DNA from: Enterobacter cancerogenus
GTDB lineage: Bacteria; Pseudomonadota; Gammaproteobacteria; Enterobacterales; Enterobacteriaceae
Length of the DNA stretch: 44,903 nt
Direction of reading: 5' to 3'
NCBI GenBank assembly: GCA_000773965.1
Contig: JRUP01000021.1
Span: 1-44,903, forward strand
Position numbers and translations under genes: made by a program. Below are positions 15,531 through 23,670 of the stretch, piece by piece (within the stretch, counting starts at the first letter, position 1; each line of letters opens with the position of its first letter). The notes beneath the pieces were generated by a model. It saw nothing but the letters and a program-made list of their open reading frames with translations, was not told where the DNA came from and searched no databases.

Positions 15531-16439
15531 TCAGCCCCGCATATCCTTAGGTGCAAAGCCATATTTTTTGCGGAAAGCGACGGAGAAATGGGCGGGCGAA
15601 TAACCGACCTGATAGGCCACTGAAGAGACGCTGGCTTCCCCCGTCGACAACATACGCCAGGCGGTTTCGAGTCGCAGCGTTTGCAAATAGCCGAAGATGC
15701 TCTGATTAAACAGGCGTCGGAACCCGGCGGTGAGTTTACGCGTGTTCAGGCCAACTTTAGCGCTGAGATCACGAATGGAGGGAGGTGAGTCGATGTGCTC
15801 AGCGAGCAAGTTTTTCACATCATGCAGCCGGGCAATATCGCAGGCGCTTAGGCGTAATGTTGATTGCTGCAACGTCCTGTCTTCACTGACCAAACTATCC
15901 AGCGTGTGAGCAACGATCTCCAGCGCTTTGCCCGTCATGTACAGCTGTCGTGCGACACCTTGCAGTGGGTTGGTAAACAGTTGCGCTCTCAGTCCACTCA
16001 GGCACTTTGGCGTTGCCTGAATACGCATACCAGGATTTGCGGACAAATCGAGCTGCATGCCTGCAGTCAGTGTGTTGATGGACTCGGCGCAAAGATGCTG
16101 GCTCAACGAGTGCGTAGAGATATTCACGGCGGTGTAATTCAAATCAGCGCCAGGCAGTAAGCATTGACTTGCGTGCGCTAAATCCTGACTCCAGACAGCA
16201 CAGAGTGCCGGACCTTTGATATGCCGCTCTGCTTGCTGAGGAAAACGGCACAACAGTTCACCACTTTCGATGATGATGATTTTCAGACCCACAAACAGCT
16301 GTTCATCCTGCCAGATCGCCCGCTGCGGGTTAACGCTGCCGCTGGCGAGTGAAATATCACCTCGCAACAACATCTGTACTCCGCCATCACCTCCCTGACT
16401 AAGTTTGCCTTTTCTGGCGGAAAGCTTCTGAGAATCCAT
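15531..16439 (-). CDS. AraC-family regulator of the siderophore uptake locus
   Basis: The 302-residue protein ends in an AraC double helix-turn-helix (about residues 210-300: SIRDLSAKVGLNTRKLTAGF, then QTLRLETAWRMLSTGEASVS and VAYQVGYSPAHFSVAFRKKY). The N-terminal part is a ligand-sensing region without a clear family, like PchR and YbtA, which activate siderophore uptake genes when the ferric siderophore enters the cell. The ATG at 16439 has AGGG six bases upstream; a longer frame begins at 16484 and would overlap the Fur box. It is divergent from the TonB receptor gene and shares one Fur box with it. I infer Fur repression plus siderophore-dependent activation of the receptor operon. Confidence 0.88.
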   Translation of the reverse strand: MDSQKLSARKGKLSQGGDGGVQMLLRGDISLASGSVNPQRAIWQDEQLFVGLKIIIIESGELLCRFPQQAERHIKGPALCAVWSQDLAHASQCLLPGADLNYTAVNISTHSLSQHLCAESINTLTAGMQLDLSANPGMRIQATPKCLSGLRAQLFTNPLQGVARQLYMTGKALEIVAHTLDSLVSEDRTLQQSTLRLSACDIARLHDVKNLLAEHIDSPPSIRDLSAKVGLNTRKLTAGFRRLFNQSIFGYLQTLRLETAWRMLSTGEASVSSVAYQVGYSPAHFSVAFRKKYGFAPKDMRG

Positions 16440-16463
16440 CTTTGACCCTACCGTGAGATGAGT

Positions 16464-16482
16464 GATATTGATTATCATTCTC
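16464..16482. promoter_or_regulatory. Fur box
   Basis: GATATTGATTATCATTCTC matches the 19-base Fur consensus at 16 of 19 positions. It lies 25 bases upstream of the AraC gene's ATG and upstream of the receptor gene, so iron repression of both directions is expected. Confidence 0.8.
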
Positions 16483-16500
16483 AATGTAAGCGTTTTGTAA

Positions 16501-16566
16501 ATGCCTGTCCATGGGTATATCGAAACGCAAACCGTCTACTGGCAGCAGAATCAGCACAGATCCTAA
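16501..16566 (+). CDS. Possible 21-residue leader peptide before a hairpin
   Basis: An ATG at 16501 opens 21 codons (MPVHGYIETQTVYWQQNQHR plus S) ending with TAA two bases before a perfect 11-bp hairpin. It lies between the Fur box and the receptor gene on the receptor strand. The arrangement recalls an attenuation leader, but the ribosome binding site is poor, so translation is unproven. It may also be a gene remnant followed by its terminator. Confidence 0.25.
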   Translation: MPVHGYIETQTVYWQQNQHRS

Positions 16567-16568
16567 AT

Positions 16569-16595
16569 AAACTTCCCGGCCACACCGGGAAGTTT
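16569..16595 (+). terminator. Perfect 11-bp hairpin in the receptor leader
   Basis: AAACTTCCCGG, a 5-base loop and CCGGGAAGTTT form a strong stem whose 3' arm ends in TTT followed by CATTTTGC. It stands 121 bases before the receptor's TTG start and downstream of the Fur box. It could terminate a short upstream transcript, attenuate the operon, or function on either strand because the stem is flanked by A/T on both sides. Confidence 0.55.
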
Positions 16596-16716
16596 CATTT
16601 TGCATGTTTTTCTAAAGAAAGAGTTCGGCAAGCGAAAGTGTTGCTGATTGTCTGCCCACATTCTCACTGACACACTTTTAGTCGACAAAAAAGTCGCTTC
16701 TATTGTGGAGAATACC

Positions 16717-18843
16717 TTGGAAAACAATAATAAAAATTGGGCGCGCTGGACCACGCCCCTTACCTGCCTGGCGCTGTTAATTAATGCCCATTGCGCGCTG
16801 GCAGAAGATACCTTGCAAGTCACGGCAGACAGCAAAACGGCACCAGAAAAAGGCTATGTTGCACAGACCAGCACAACGGGGAGCCGCACCAATGAATCCA
16901 TTCTCGCCACGCCCCAGTCAGTATCGGTGATCACCCGCAGCGAAATGGACGATCGTAACGTGCAGAGCACCACCCAGGCCCTGCAATACACACCGGGAGT
17001 GTATGCCTCAACCTCTGCGATCTCGTCCCGCTTTGACTACTTCAACATCCGTGGTTTTGATTCAACACTGAACGGGACCTTGCTGGATGGATTGCGATCC
17101 ACCACTCAGCAGTCCTACGTACGCTACGAACCTTACGGATTGGAACAACTGGACGTGCTGCGTGGCCCCAATGGTTTCCTTTACGGCGCAGGATCGCCAG
17201 GCGGTATTATCAACGCCATCAGCAAGCGTCCCACGTTAAATGCACAGCATGAAGTGGCCATTCAGACCGGCAGTCATGGCCGCATGCAGGGCCAGTTCGA
17301 CACCTCCGGGCCGCTTAACGATGATAAAACACTGCTCTATCGCGTGGTGGGTGTGGGGCGTGACAGCAATACCCAGTTCAACAACGTCCCGGATGACACC
17401 CTGTACCTGGCGCCTTCCTTGACCTGGCGCCCCGATGCAGACACCTCATTGACCGTATTGGCCTCGGTTAGCCGCAATAAATTTGGCCCCCCACGCCCTT
17501 ACCTGCCGCTGTATGGCGCCTTACTCAGCAACCCTAACGGGCAGGTCAACCGCAACAGTTATCTTGATGGGACCAATCTCGATAACCATATGACCCAGAG
17601 CAATCTGGGTTACGAACTGGACCACCATTTTGGCGATCGCTGGACCTTCCATTCTGCCAGCCGCTACACCGAAACCGACCTGATGACGCAAACGCTTTCA
17701 GGCGCGTCGCTGGCGGCGGACATGCGCACGCTGAATCGCGTGGCCTATGAGTTCGGTATTAAAGGGAAAGTCTTCGCCACTGATAACAACCTCAAGACCG
17801 ATTGGGATGCAGGGCCCGTGCACGGTTCCAGTGTTGCGGGCGTGTCTTTCCGCCACACCGGGGAGGATTACTATCTGAACTATGGCCGGGCCAGCAGCAT
17901 TGATATTTACCAGCCGACCGGCAATGGTCGCTTCCCGACGACCTCGCCCTATACCAGCACGCAGCAGAATGCTAACGAAACCGGCGTTTACCTCTCTAAC
18001 AGCCTCGCGTTGTTCCAGCATCTGAACCTCGACCTCTCTGCGCGTCAGGACTGGGCTTCGGTGAACACCAAAAACCGTCTCAACGACACTTACACTTCGC
18101 AGGACGATCAGCGCTTTACGTGGCGGGCAGGCTTAAGCTGGATAACGGATATCGGGGTAGCACCTTATGTCAGTTATGCCACCTCATTTGCGCCAGTGCT
18201 GGGCACCAATTTCTATGGTGACGCCTACAAACCCACCACCGGCAAACAGTGGGAAGTCGGTGTGAAATATCAGCCAGAGCAGTTCGATGCACTGTTTACG
18301 CTGGCATGGTTCGACCTGACGCAGGATAACGTGCAGACCACCGATCCCGACAATTCGTTGAACAAAATTCAGACCGGACAGGTTACCTCGAAAGGGATCG
18401 AAGCCTCAGCCACCGCCAACCTCACCGACGACTGGAAACTGATTGCCAGTTACAGCTGGAACAATCTTGAGACCAGCAAGACCACGGTGGCCGGTGCACA
18501 GGGCAAAACGCCCACCGCCATGCCCGAGCATATGGCCTCTCTCTGGAGCAATTACACCGTTGCGAGTGGCCCGCTGGCTTCACTGGGCTTAGGTGCAGGT
18601 GTGCACTATGTGGGCTCGACCTGGGCTGACACCAACAACACCATCAAAGTACCGGACTACACCCTGGTTGATGCCGCCATTCACTACGATTTGGGACAGA
18701 TCAATGCCCAACTCCATGGACTGAATGTGGCGCTCAACGCCAATAACCTGCTTAACAAACATTATTGGGTCAGTTGCTCAACCACCACCTGCACCACGGG
18801 TTATGACCGCTCGTTAAGCGCCACCCTGTCCTATCGCTGGTAA
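16717..18843 (+). CDS. TonB-dependent siderophore receptor
   Basis: This outer-membrane receptor imports a ferric siderophore using TonB energy. From the TTG at 16717 (GGAG six bases upstream) the 708-residue product has a signal peptide (NKNWARWTTPLTCLALLINA, then HCALA), a TonB box (DTLQVTA), a plug domain (TPQSVSVITRSEMDDRN, QALQYTPGVYA, VLRGPNGFLYGAGSPGGIIN) and a long beta barrel ending in the typical SYRW. Two cysteines near the end (WVSCSTTTCTTGYDR) sit where hydroxamate-siderophore receptors of the FhuA/FoxA type carry a conserved pair. The reading frame could begin earlier, at 16648, but that would bury the signal peptide. It heads a four-gene operon with a binding protein and two ABC half-transporters. 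A Fur box and an AraC regulator lie upstream. Confidence 0.93.
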   Translation: MENNNKNWARWTTPLTCLALLINAHCALAEDTLQVTADSKTAPEKGYVAQTSTTGSRTNESILATPQSVSVITRSEMDDRNVQSTTQALQYTPGVYASTSAISSRFDYFNIRGFDSTLNGTLLDGLRSTTQQSYVRYEPYGLEQLDVLRGPNGFLYGAGSPGGIINAISKRPTLNAQHEVAIQTGSHGRMQGQFDTSGPLNDDKTLLYRVVGVGRDSNTQFNNVPDDTLYLAPSLTWRPDADTSLTVLASVSRNKFGPPRPYLPLYGALLSNPNGQVNRNSYLDGTNLDNHMTQSNLGYELDHHFGDRWTFHSASRYTETDLMTQTLSGASLAADMRTLNRVAYEFGIKGKVFATDNNLKTDWDAGPVHGSSVAGVSFRHTGEDYYLNYGRASSIDIYQPTGNGRFPTTSPYTSTQQNANETGVYLSNSLALFQHLNLDLSARQDWASVNTKNRLNDTYTSQDDQRFTWRAGLSWITDIGVAPYVSYATSFAPVLGTNFYGDAYKPTTGKQWEVGVKYQPEQFDALFTLAWFDLTQDNVQTTDPDNSLNKIQTGQVTSKGIEASATANLTDDWKLIASYSWNNLETSKTTVAGAQGKTPTAMPEHMASLWSNYTVASGPLASLGLGAGVHYVGSTWADTNNTIKVPDYTLVDAAIHYDLGQINAQLHGLNVALNANNLLNKHYWVSCSTTTCTTGYDRSLSATLSYRW

Positions 18844-18858
18844 GTTAAGGAAAACATC

Positions 18859-19956
18859 ATGATGAGAAAATCCAACCTGATAATGTGGCTGTGCGCACTC
18901 TGCCTGATGTGCAGTGCTTCTTCAGCGTGGGCAGCGATTACGGTCACCGATATGCTGCAGCGTAAAGTGACTCTGCCTGGACCAGCAAAACGCGTGGTGC
19001 TGGGAGAGAATCGCCACATCATTACGCTGGCGCTGCTGGAGAAAGATCCTTTCCATAATCTGGTGGGCTGGGGAGACGATCTCCAGCGCTACTCACCTGC
19101 CACCTGGGAGGCGATAAAAAAACAGTATCCCGCGGCCAGCCACATACCGGTGCTGGGCACCATGAACAGCGGTACCTTTTCAATGGAGGCGACAATCGCG
19201 GCTAAACCGGATCTGGTGATCTTCACCCTGTATGGACCGATTCCACCGGGACTCGATGCTCTGGATGCGGCCCACATCCCCTATGTGTTTGTTGATTTCT
19301 TCCGCAAACCGCTGGTGAACACCATGCCAAGCCTGAAGATGCTCGGTCAGTTACTCGGTCAGGAGGCACAGGCCGATCAGGTGATCGCGTTCTGGCAACA
19401 GCATATGGATGAGGTTGCAAAACGCCTGGCGAATGTCAGCACGCGTCCCTCGGTATTTTTCCATCTCAATCCGGGTAAAGGCGATTGCTGCTTTACCTCG
19501 GGACCCAGCAATATGAGCGACTTCATTGCTGCGGCAGGGGGACATAACATTGGCGCCGACATGCTGAGCGCGCCGATCGGCAAACTGAACCCGGAATACA
19601 TCCTGTCACGTAACCCTGATTTTTATCTGATGGGCGGTGGCTCCGCCGTGAGCCGCGACGGATTACAAATCGGCACCGGAGCCGATGCAATGCAGGTCGC
19701 CCAGAGCAGTCAGCACCTCCTGACCGCGCCAGAAATCGCCCATTTACCGGCGGTGAAAGCCGGGCTTACGGGTGGCGTCTGGTTATTCTTCTTCGACAGC
19801 CCGCTCTATTTCGTCGGGATCGAGGCCATGGCGAAAATGTTTCATCCCGCGCTGTTTGCTGATGTGCACCCTGAGGCGACGCTAAACACCGTAACCAGCA
19901 AGTGGTTGTCGGTGCCGCTAAAGGGCACATTCTGGACGGCACTGCCTGCGCAATAA
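18859..19956 (+). CDS. Periplasmic iron-siderophore binding protein of an ABC importer
   Basis: The 365-residue protein starts with a signal peptide (LIMWLCALCLMCSASSAWAA) followed by a BtuF/FepB-type substrate-binding fold (PF01497): VTDMLQRKVTLPGPAKRVV, LLEKDPFHNLVGWGDDL, and EATIAAKPDLVIFTLYG. A single CC pair (KGDCCFTSG) is unusual. It should capture the ferric siderophore or its iron in the periplasm. The ATG at 18859 follows AAGGA and is 15 bases after the receptor stop. It is larger than most such proteins and pairs with exporter-fold half-transporters rather than with FecCD-type permeases, since no FecCD permease is encoded in the operon. A 9-bp hairpin follows the stop. Confidence 0.88.
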   Translation: MMRKSNLIMWLCALCLMCSASSAWAAITVTDMLQRKVTLPGPAKRVVLGENRHIITLALLEKDPFHNLVGWGDDLQRYSPATWEAIKKQYPAASHIPVLGTMNSGTFSMEATIAAKPDLVIFTLYGPIPPGLDALDAAHIPYVFVDFFRKPLVNTMPSLKMLGQLLGQEAQADQVIAFWQQHMDEVAKRLANVSTRPSVFFHLNPGKGDCCFTSGPSNMSDFIAAAGGHNIGADMLSAPIGKLNPEYILSRNPDFYLMGGGSAVSRDGLQIGTGADAMQVAQSSQHLLTAPEIAHLPAVKAGLTGGVWLFFFDSPLYFVGIEAMAKMFHPALFADVHPEATLNTVTSKWLSVPLKGTFWTALPAQ

Positions 19957-19964
19957 GCACTGCA

Positions 19965-19988
19965 GGGCAGCGCTGTTTGGCGCTGCCC
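19965..19988 (+). repeat. Intra-operon 9-bp hairpin
   Basis: GGGCAGCGC, a 6-base loop and GCGCTGCCC form a perfect stem between the binding-protein gene and the first ABC gene. There is no T-run after it. It may stabilise the upstream mRNA and lower expression of the ABC genes relative to the binding protein. Confidence 0.55.
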
Positions 19989-20002
19989 TCGGGGAAACCA
20001 CG

Positions 20003-21718
20003 ATGAAATCACCCTCGAAGCTTCTGACGGCGCAGATCCTTCCTGCGCTAATACTCAACCTGCTGTCAGGCGTGTTGATTACCGTAAGCTACCTGCTACA
20101 GGCACTGCTGTTCACGCAATTGATCATCGGGCTGAACGCATCCACATCGAATACGCTTATGACGCTGATTGTGATGCTGACGGGAAATGCACTGCTCAGG
20201 GCCGTGTTGATGGGTTTCAGGGCCATGCAAACCGAGCAGTTAGCTGCAAATGTGCGCACCCGTTTGCGTCTGCAGCTGTTTCGCCCTCTGCTGACACCTG
20301 GCTTTGATATCATGCAACACCATTCAGCGGCAAAATTACAGGCCACGCTGGTTGAGGGCGTGGAAGTGATGGAAGGATTTTACAGCCGCTATCTGCCCGC
20401 ACTGCTACTGGCTTTACTCAGCGGTGCCGTCACGGTGATCACCCTGGCCAGTTTCGACCTGCTCTCAGGCGCCATATTGCTGCTCTTTTTGGTGACCTGC
20501 CCGGTGATGGGTCATCTGTTTATGCGTCAGCAACGTCGGCATATTGTGGGTGTGTTTGCCGCCATGCAGCACTTTGCAGAGGATTTAATGGATGCGCTAC
20601 GCGGCATGCTGACACTGAAAGCCTGTAATGCTGTGCCACGCTTTCGCGCCAAAATAGCAGACCACGCGGCATCACTCCGCCGCGAATCCATGACAACCCT
20701 GCGAGTGACGATGATGCGTGGCGGTATCACTCGCTTCGTATCGCTATTCGGTACTTCCGGGCTTCTTATCATCAACGCCTGGCGCACCATGCAGGGTACT
20801 GTGGATCCCGCCCTGTTGCTAATGACGCTGTTTATCACCTGGGAGGCGTTTCGCCCTATCCTTCAACTGGAAACGGTATTCCATACCTTGTGGGCCGCGC
20901 AGGAGATGCGCCCGGCAATGCAGGAATTGGCCGCCTCCACTGCCACCCTCCACGACCCTGACTTTCCCCACCCGATGCCGGCTGGCAACACACTGCATTT
21001 AGAGGCGATCACTTATCGCTGGCCAGGTCAGCATCAGCCGCTTTTCAACAACCTGACGCTGACCATTGCAGAGAATCGCCACACCGCCTTTATCGGACCT
21101 TCAGGGTCGGGCAAGAGCACGCTGTTTCAGCTGATCACCCGATTTATCGCACCGCAATCAGGCGCGATTTTTTTGGGGGATGAGCCGATCAGTGAGCTTT
21201 CGATTGCCGCATTTCGCCGTCGTATCAGCTGGGTGTCGCAGCAGGTTTTCTTGATTGACGGCACCCTGGCTGAAAATTTACGGCTGGGCCGCCCTGACGT
21301 CACTGAAGCGGAAATCTGGCAGGCATTGCAGCAGGCGCAACTGGCAGAGTGGGTTCAATCACTGCCTCAGCGCCTGAATACACTGGTGGGGGAAAATGGC
21401 GGGCTGTTGTCCGGCGGGCAGCGGCAACGACTGGCTATCGCGCGCGCGTTACTCAAACAGTCCCCCATTCTCATTCTGGATGAAATCACCTCGAATCTTG
21501 ATGTGGTCAACGAGGCAGCCATCCAACGGGTCATCTCATCACTCAGCGGTCATTGCACACTCATTAGCATTGCACATCGGCTGAACACCATTGCGCAAGC
21601 CGATCACATCGTGGTGCTGCAGGACGGTGACATCATCGAACAGGGTTCACCCGCCCGTCTGAGGTTTGAAAACGGCTATTACGCTTCGCTGCTTCAATCG
21701 CAGGAGACAATCCTTTGA
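20003..21718 (+). CDS. YbtP/IrtA-like ABC half-transporter (permease + ATPase)
   Basis: The 571-residue protein joins an N-terminal exporter-type six-helix membrane domain (about 1-300) to an ATPase domain (about 330-560). The ATPase has Walker A GPSGSGKST, the signature LSGGQRQRLAIARAL, Walker B ILILDE followed by ITSNLD, and the switch histidine in SIAHRL. Half-transporters of this type form the YbtP-YbtQ and IrtA-IrtB pairs, which keep an exporter fold but import ferric siderophores. Its neighbour, overlapping by 4 bases, should be the partner. The ATG follows GGGGA. Position after a TonB receptor and binding protein supports import, although export of a siderophore remains possible. Confidence 0.88.
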   Translation: MKSPSKLLTAQILPALILNLLSGVLITVSYLLQALLFTQLIIGLNASTSNTLMTLIVMLTGNALLRAVLMGFRAMQTEQLAANVRTRLRLQLFRPLLTPGFDIMQHHSAAKLQATLVEGVEVMEGFYSRYLPALLLALLSGAVTVITLASFDLLSGAILLLFLVTCPVMGHLFMRQQRRHIVGVFAAMQHFAEDLMDALRGMLTLKACNAVPRFRAKIADHAASLRRESMTTLRVTMMRGGITRFVSLFGTSGLLIINAWRTMQGTVDPALLLMTLFITWEAFRPILQLETVFHTLWAAQEMRPAMQELAASTATLHDPDFPHPMPAGNTLHLEAITYRWPGQHQPLFNNLTLTIAENRHTAFIGPSGSGKSTLFQLITRFIAPQSGAIFLGDEPISELSIAAFRRRISWVSQQVFLIDGTLAENLRLGRPDVTEAEIWQALQQAQLAEWVQSLPQRLNTLVGENGGLLSGGQRQRLAIARALLKQSPILILDEITSNLDVVNEAAIQRVISSLSGHCTLISIAHRLNTIAQADHIVVLQDGDIIEQGSPARLRFENGYYASLLQSQETIL

Positions 21719-23460
21719 ACACCAACACGCCTCCCGTTGCCCCATCACTTTGGCGAGCGCTGCTTTCGCCCCTCAGGGCACATCAGTCTCGGCTCTTCTC
21801 CACACTGGCAGCAGGGATCGTGGCGCAATGCACAACCTTCACCTGCATGATTATCGCGGGCTGGATCTGCACCCTGGTGCTCAGCGGTTCATCGCCCGAT
21901 ACACTGTGGTTCTTCGCTGCTGTTCTGGCCTTCTGCGTGGTGCTAACCGCACTGGCCCACTGGGCTCTGGCGTGGTTATCACATGACCTGGCCTTCGCAC
22001 TGATTGAAACGCTGCAAATGAGCATCTTTGATGGCATCGCACGCGCTTCGCCTGGACGTTCACATCAGCAACGTATGGGGGACATCGCGGCTATAGCCAC
22101 CAGCGATGCCGAGCTGATGGAGCGTTTTTATGCGCACATGCTGGTGGACTACCTCACCGCGTTTCTGATGCCTGGGATTGCCCTGGTAATATTGCTGTTC
22201 GTGAGCCCCTGGCTGTGCGTGATTTTTTTGCCTTGTGTGTTGATGATTGTCCTGGCGCCGTTGTTCTCTGCACGATGGGCGAAAAAACAGGGAAAAGCCG
22301 TCGCAGAAAGCAAAAGCGTGTTAAACAGCCATATTGCCGAACTCGCACAGGGCTGGAAAGACATTCAGATGTTTGGTGCTGAAGGTCGCTACAGCATGAC
22401 GTTGCAGCAGGCCAACGCCAGATTAAACAACGCACAACGCAAATACGGGGCGCGTAACGGACTGGAGCAGGGATTGCGGGATGGCCTGATGGCGCTTTCA
22501 CTGATTGCACTGCTTGTGGCCAGTCTTAACTCCTCTCATGACGCAGGACTGTCGCTCGCCTGGCTGCCGTTTATCCTCAGTATCGGCGCCGCGGCAATCG
22601 TTCCTCTGCTGGAAGTTTTGCAGGTCGGCGGGCAATGGGGCGCATTGAGAGCCAGTGCCGAGCGCATCTTTTTACTTCAGCAGCTTCCTGAACAGGTTCA
22701 TGACGGCCTGGCGTCAATAAATCCTCAGGGGCATCGACTGCAATTTAACAACGTCAGTTTTTGTTACCCGCAAAGCGATACCCCAGTGCTGAATAACCTG
22801 AGCTTCACCATTGAACCGGGAGAAAGAGTGGCCATCGCGGGTATGTCAGGCAGCGGTAAGACTACCCTCGCCTATTTATTGTTGCGATTCTACGATCCAA
22901 CATCAGGTACGCTTTCACTCAATGGCACAGATCTGTCGGCATTTAGCCTGAAGACGTTGCGACAGCAGATTGCCTGGGTATCGCAGGAGAGTTGGCTGTT
23001 TAACGATACTATTGAGAACAACATTCGCCTGGGCCGCCCCGATGCCACCTTTAGCCAGATTGAACAGGCAGCGAAATCCGCCTGTGCGAATGAATTCATC
23101 TGCAAATTGCCACAGGGCTATCGCCCCATCTGCACTAAAGGAGGCGAAAACTTGTCGGGAGGCCAGCGTCAGCGTATCGCTTTGGCACGAGCTTTAGTCA
23201 GTGACTCTCCGGTGATAATACTAGATGAAGTTTCTGCCGGTTTAGATGGCGAAAATGAGCGCCTTATCCTTGCCGCCCTTGAGTCTCTTCCCAAAACCCG
23301 CACCCTTATTATGATCGCGCATCGTATCCCGATGCTGAAATCCGCCGAACGCATTCTGCTGCTCGCCAACGGTCGAATCGCAGCAGCGGGCAGCTTTGGT
23401 GCGTTAACCGCTGAAGGCACATCTCTTTCAGCATTGCTGGTGAATCCACATACAAAGTAA
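21715..23460 (+). CDS. YbtQ/IrtB-like ABC half-transporter (permease + ATPase)
   Basis: The 581-residue protein is the second half-transporter, with membrane helices over about residues 1-310 and an ATPase over about 335-570: Walker A GMSGSGKTT, signature LSGGQRQRIALARAL, Walker B VIILDE then VSAGLD, and MIAHRIP with the switch histidine. It starts at a TTG whose bases overlap the previous stop (TTGA), with AGGAG seven bases upstream, so the two are translationally coupled and most likely form a heterodimer. Both ATPase sites look complete, unlike many heterodimeric exporters in which one is degenerate. It is the last gene of the operon; a hairpin follows 57 bases after the stop. Confidence 0.88.
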   Translation: MNTNTPPVAPSLWRALLSPLRAHQSRLFSTLAAGIVAQCTTFTCMIIAGWICTLVLSGSSPDTLWFFAAVLAFCVVLTALAHWALAWLSHDLAFALIETLQMSIFDGIARASPGRSHQQRMGDIAAIATSDAELMERFYAHMLVDYLTAFLMPGIALVILLFVSPWLCVIFLPCVLMIVLAPLFSARWAKKQGKAVAESKSVLNSHIAELAQGWKDIQMFGAEGRYSMTLQQANARLNNAQRKYGARNGLEQGLRDGLMALSLIALLVASLNSSHDAGLSLAWLPFILSIGAAAIVPLLEVLQVGGQWGALRASAERIFLLQQLPEQVHDGLASINPQGHRLQFNNVSFCYPQSDTPVLNNLSFTIEPGERVAIAGMSGSGKTTLAYLLLRFYDPTSGTLSLNGTDLSAFSLKTLRQQIAWVSQESWLFNDTIENNIRLGRPDATFSQIEQAAKSACANEFICKLPQGYRPICTKGGENLSGGQRQRIALARALVSDSPVIILDEVSAGLDGENERLILAALESLPKTRTLIMIAHRIPMLKSAERILLLANGRIAAAGSFGALTAEGTSLSALLVNPHTK

Positions 23461-23517
23461 GCACTCGCCTATCGCGTGCTGTAAGGTTCAGTAGCACATA
23501 CACCATCAAGATGACCC

Positions 23518-23546
23518 TGGTGGCGCCTCAAAATCGGGCGTCACCA
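23518..23546 (+). terminator. Hairpin after the siderophore operon
   Basis: TGGTGGCGCC and GGCGTCACCA pair (one G-U) across an 8-9-base loop and are followed by TTCTCTTT. This is a probable terminator for the four-gene operon. Confidence 0.5.
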
Positions 23547-23610
23547 TTCTCTTTGAATTTGATCACCCCATAATTTGAACACAGATCACAAAATCGGCAC
23601 GCATAATTTT

Positions 23611-23647
23611 GTAATCGATTACTTTAAGTTAATTTGTAATCGATTAC
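23611..23647 (+). promoter_or_regulatory. Pair of LacI-type operators, left end of sugar locus
   Basis: GTAATCGATTAC occurs at 23611-23622 and again at 23636-23647, 25 bases apart. It is a perfect 12-base palindrome with a central CG, typical of LacI-family sites, and both copies lie in the wider context TTGTAATCGATTACTT. The pair lies directly upstream of the exported TIM-barrel gene. The same palindrome is repeated twice upstream of the MFS gene at 29107-29149. Confidence 0.85.
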
Positions 23648-23670
23648 TTATGATAAGGAGCTGAATTAAG

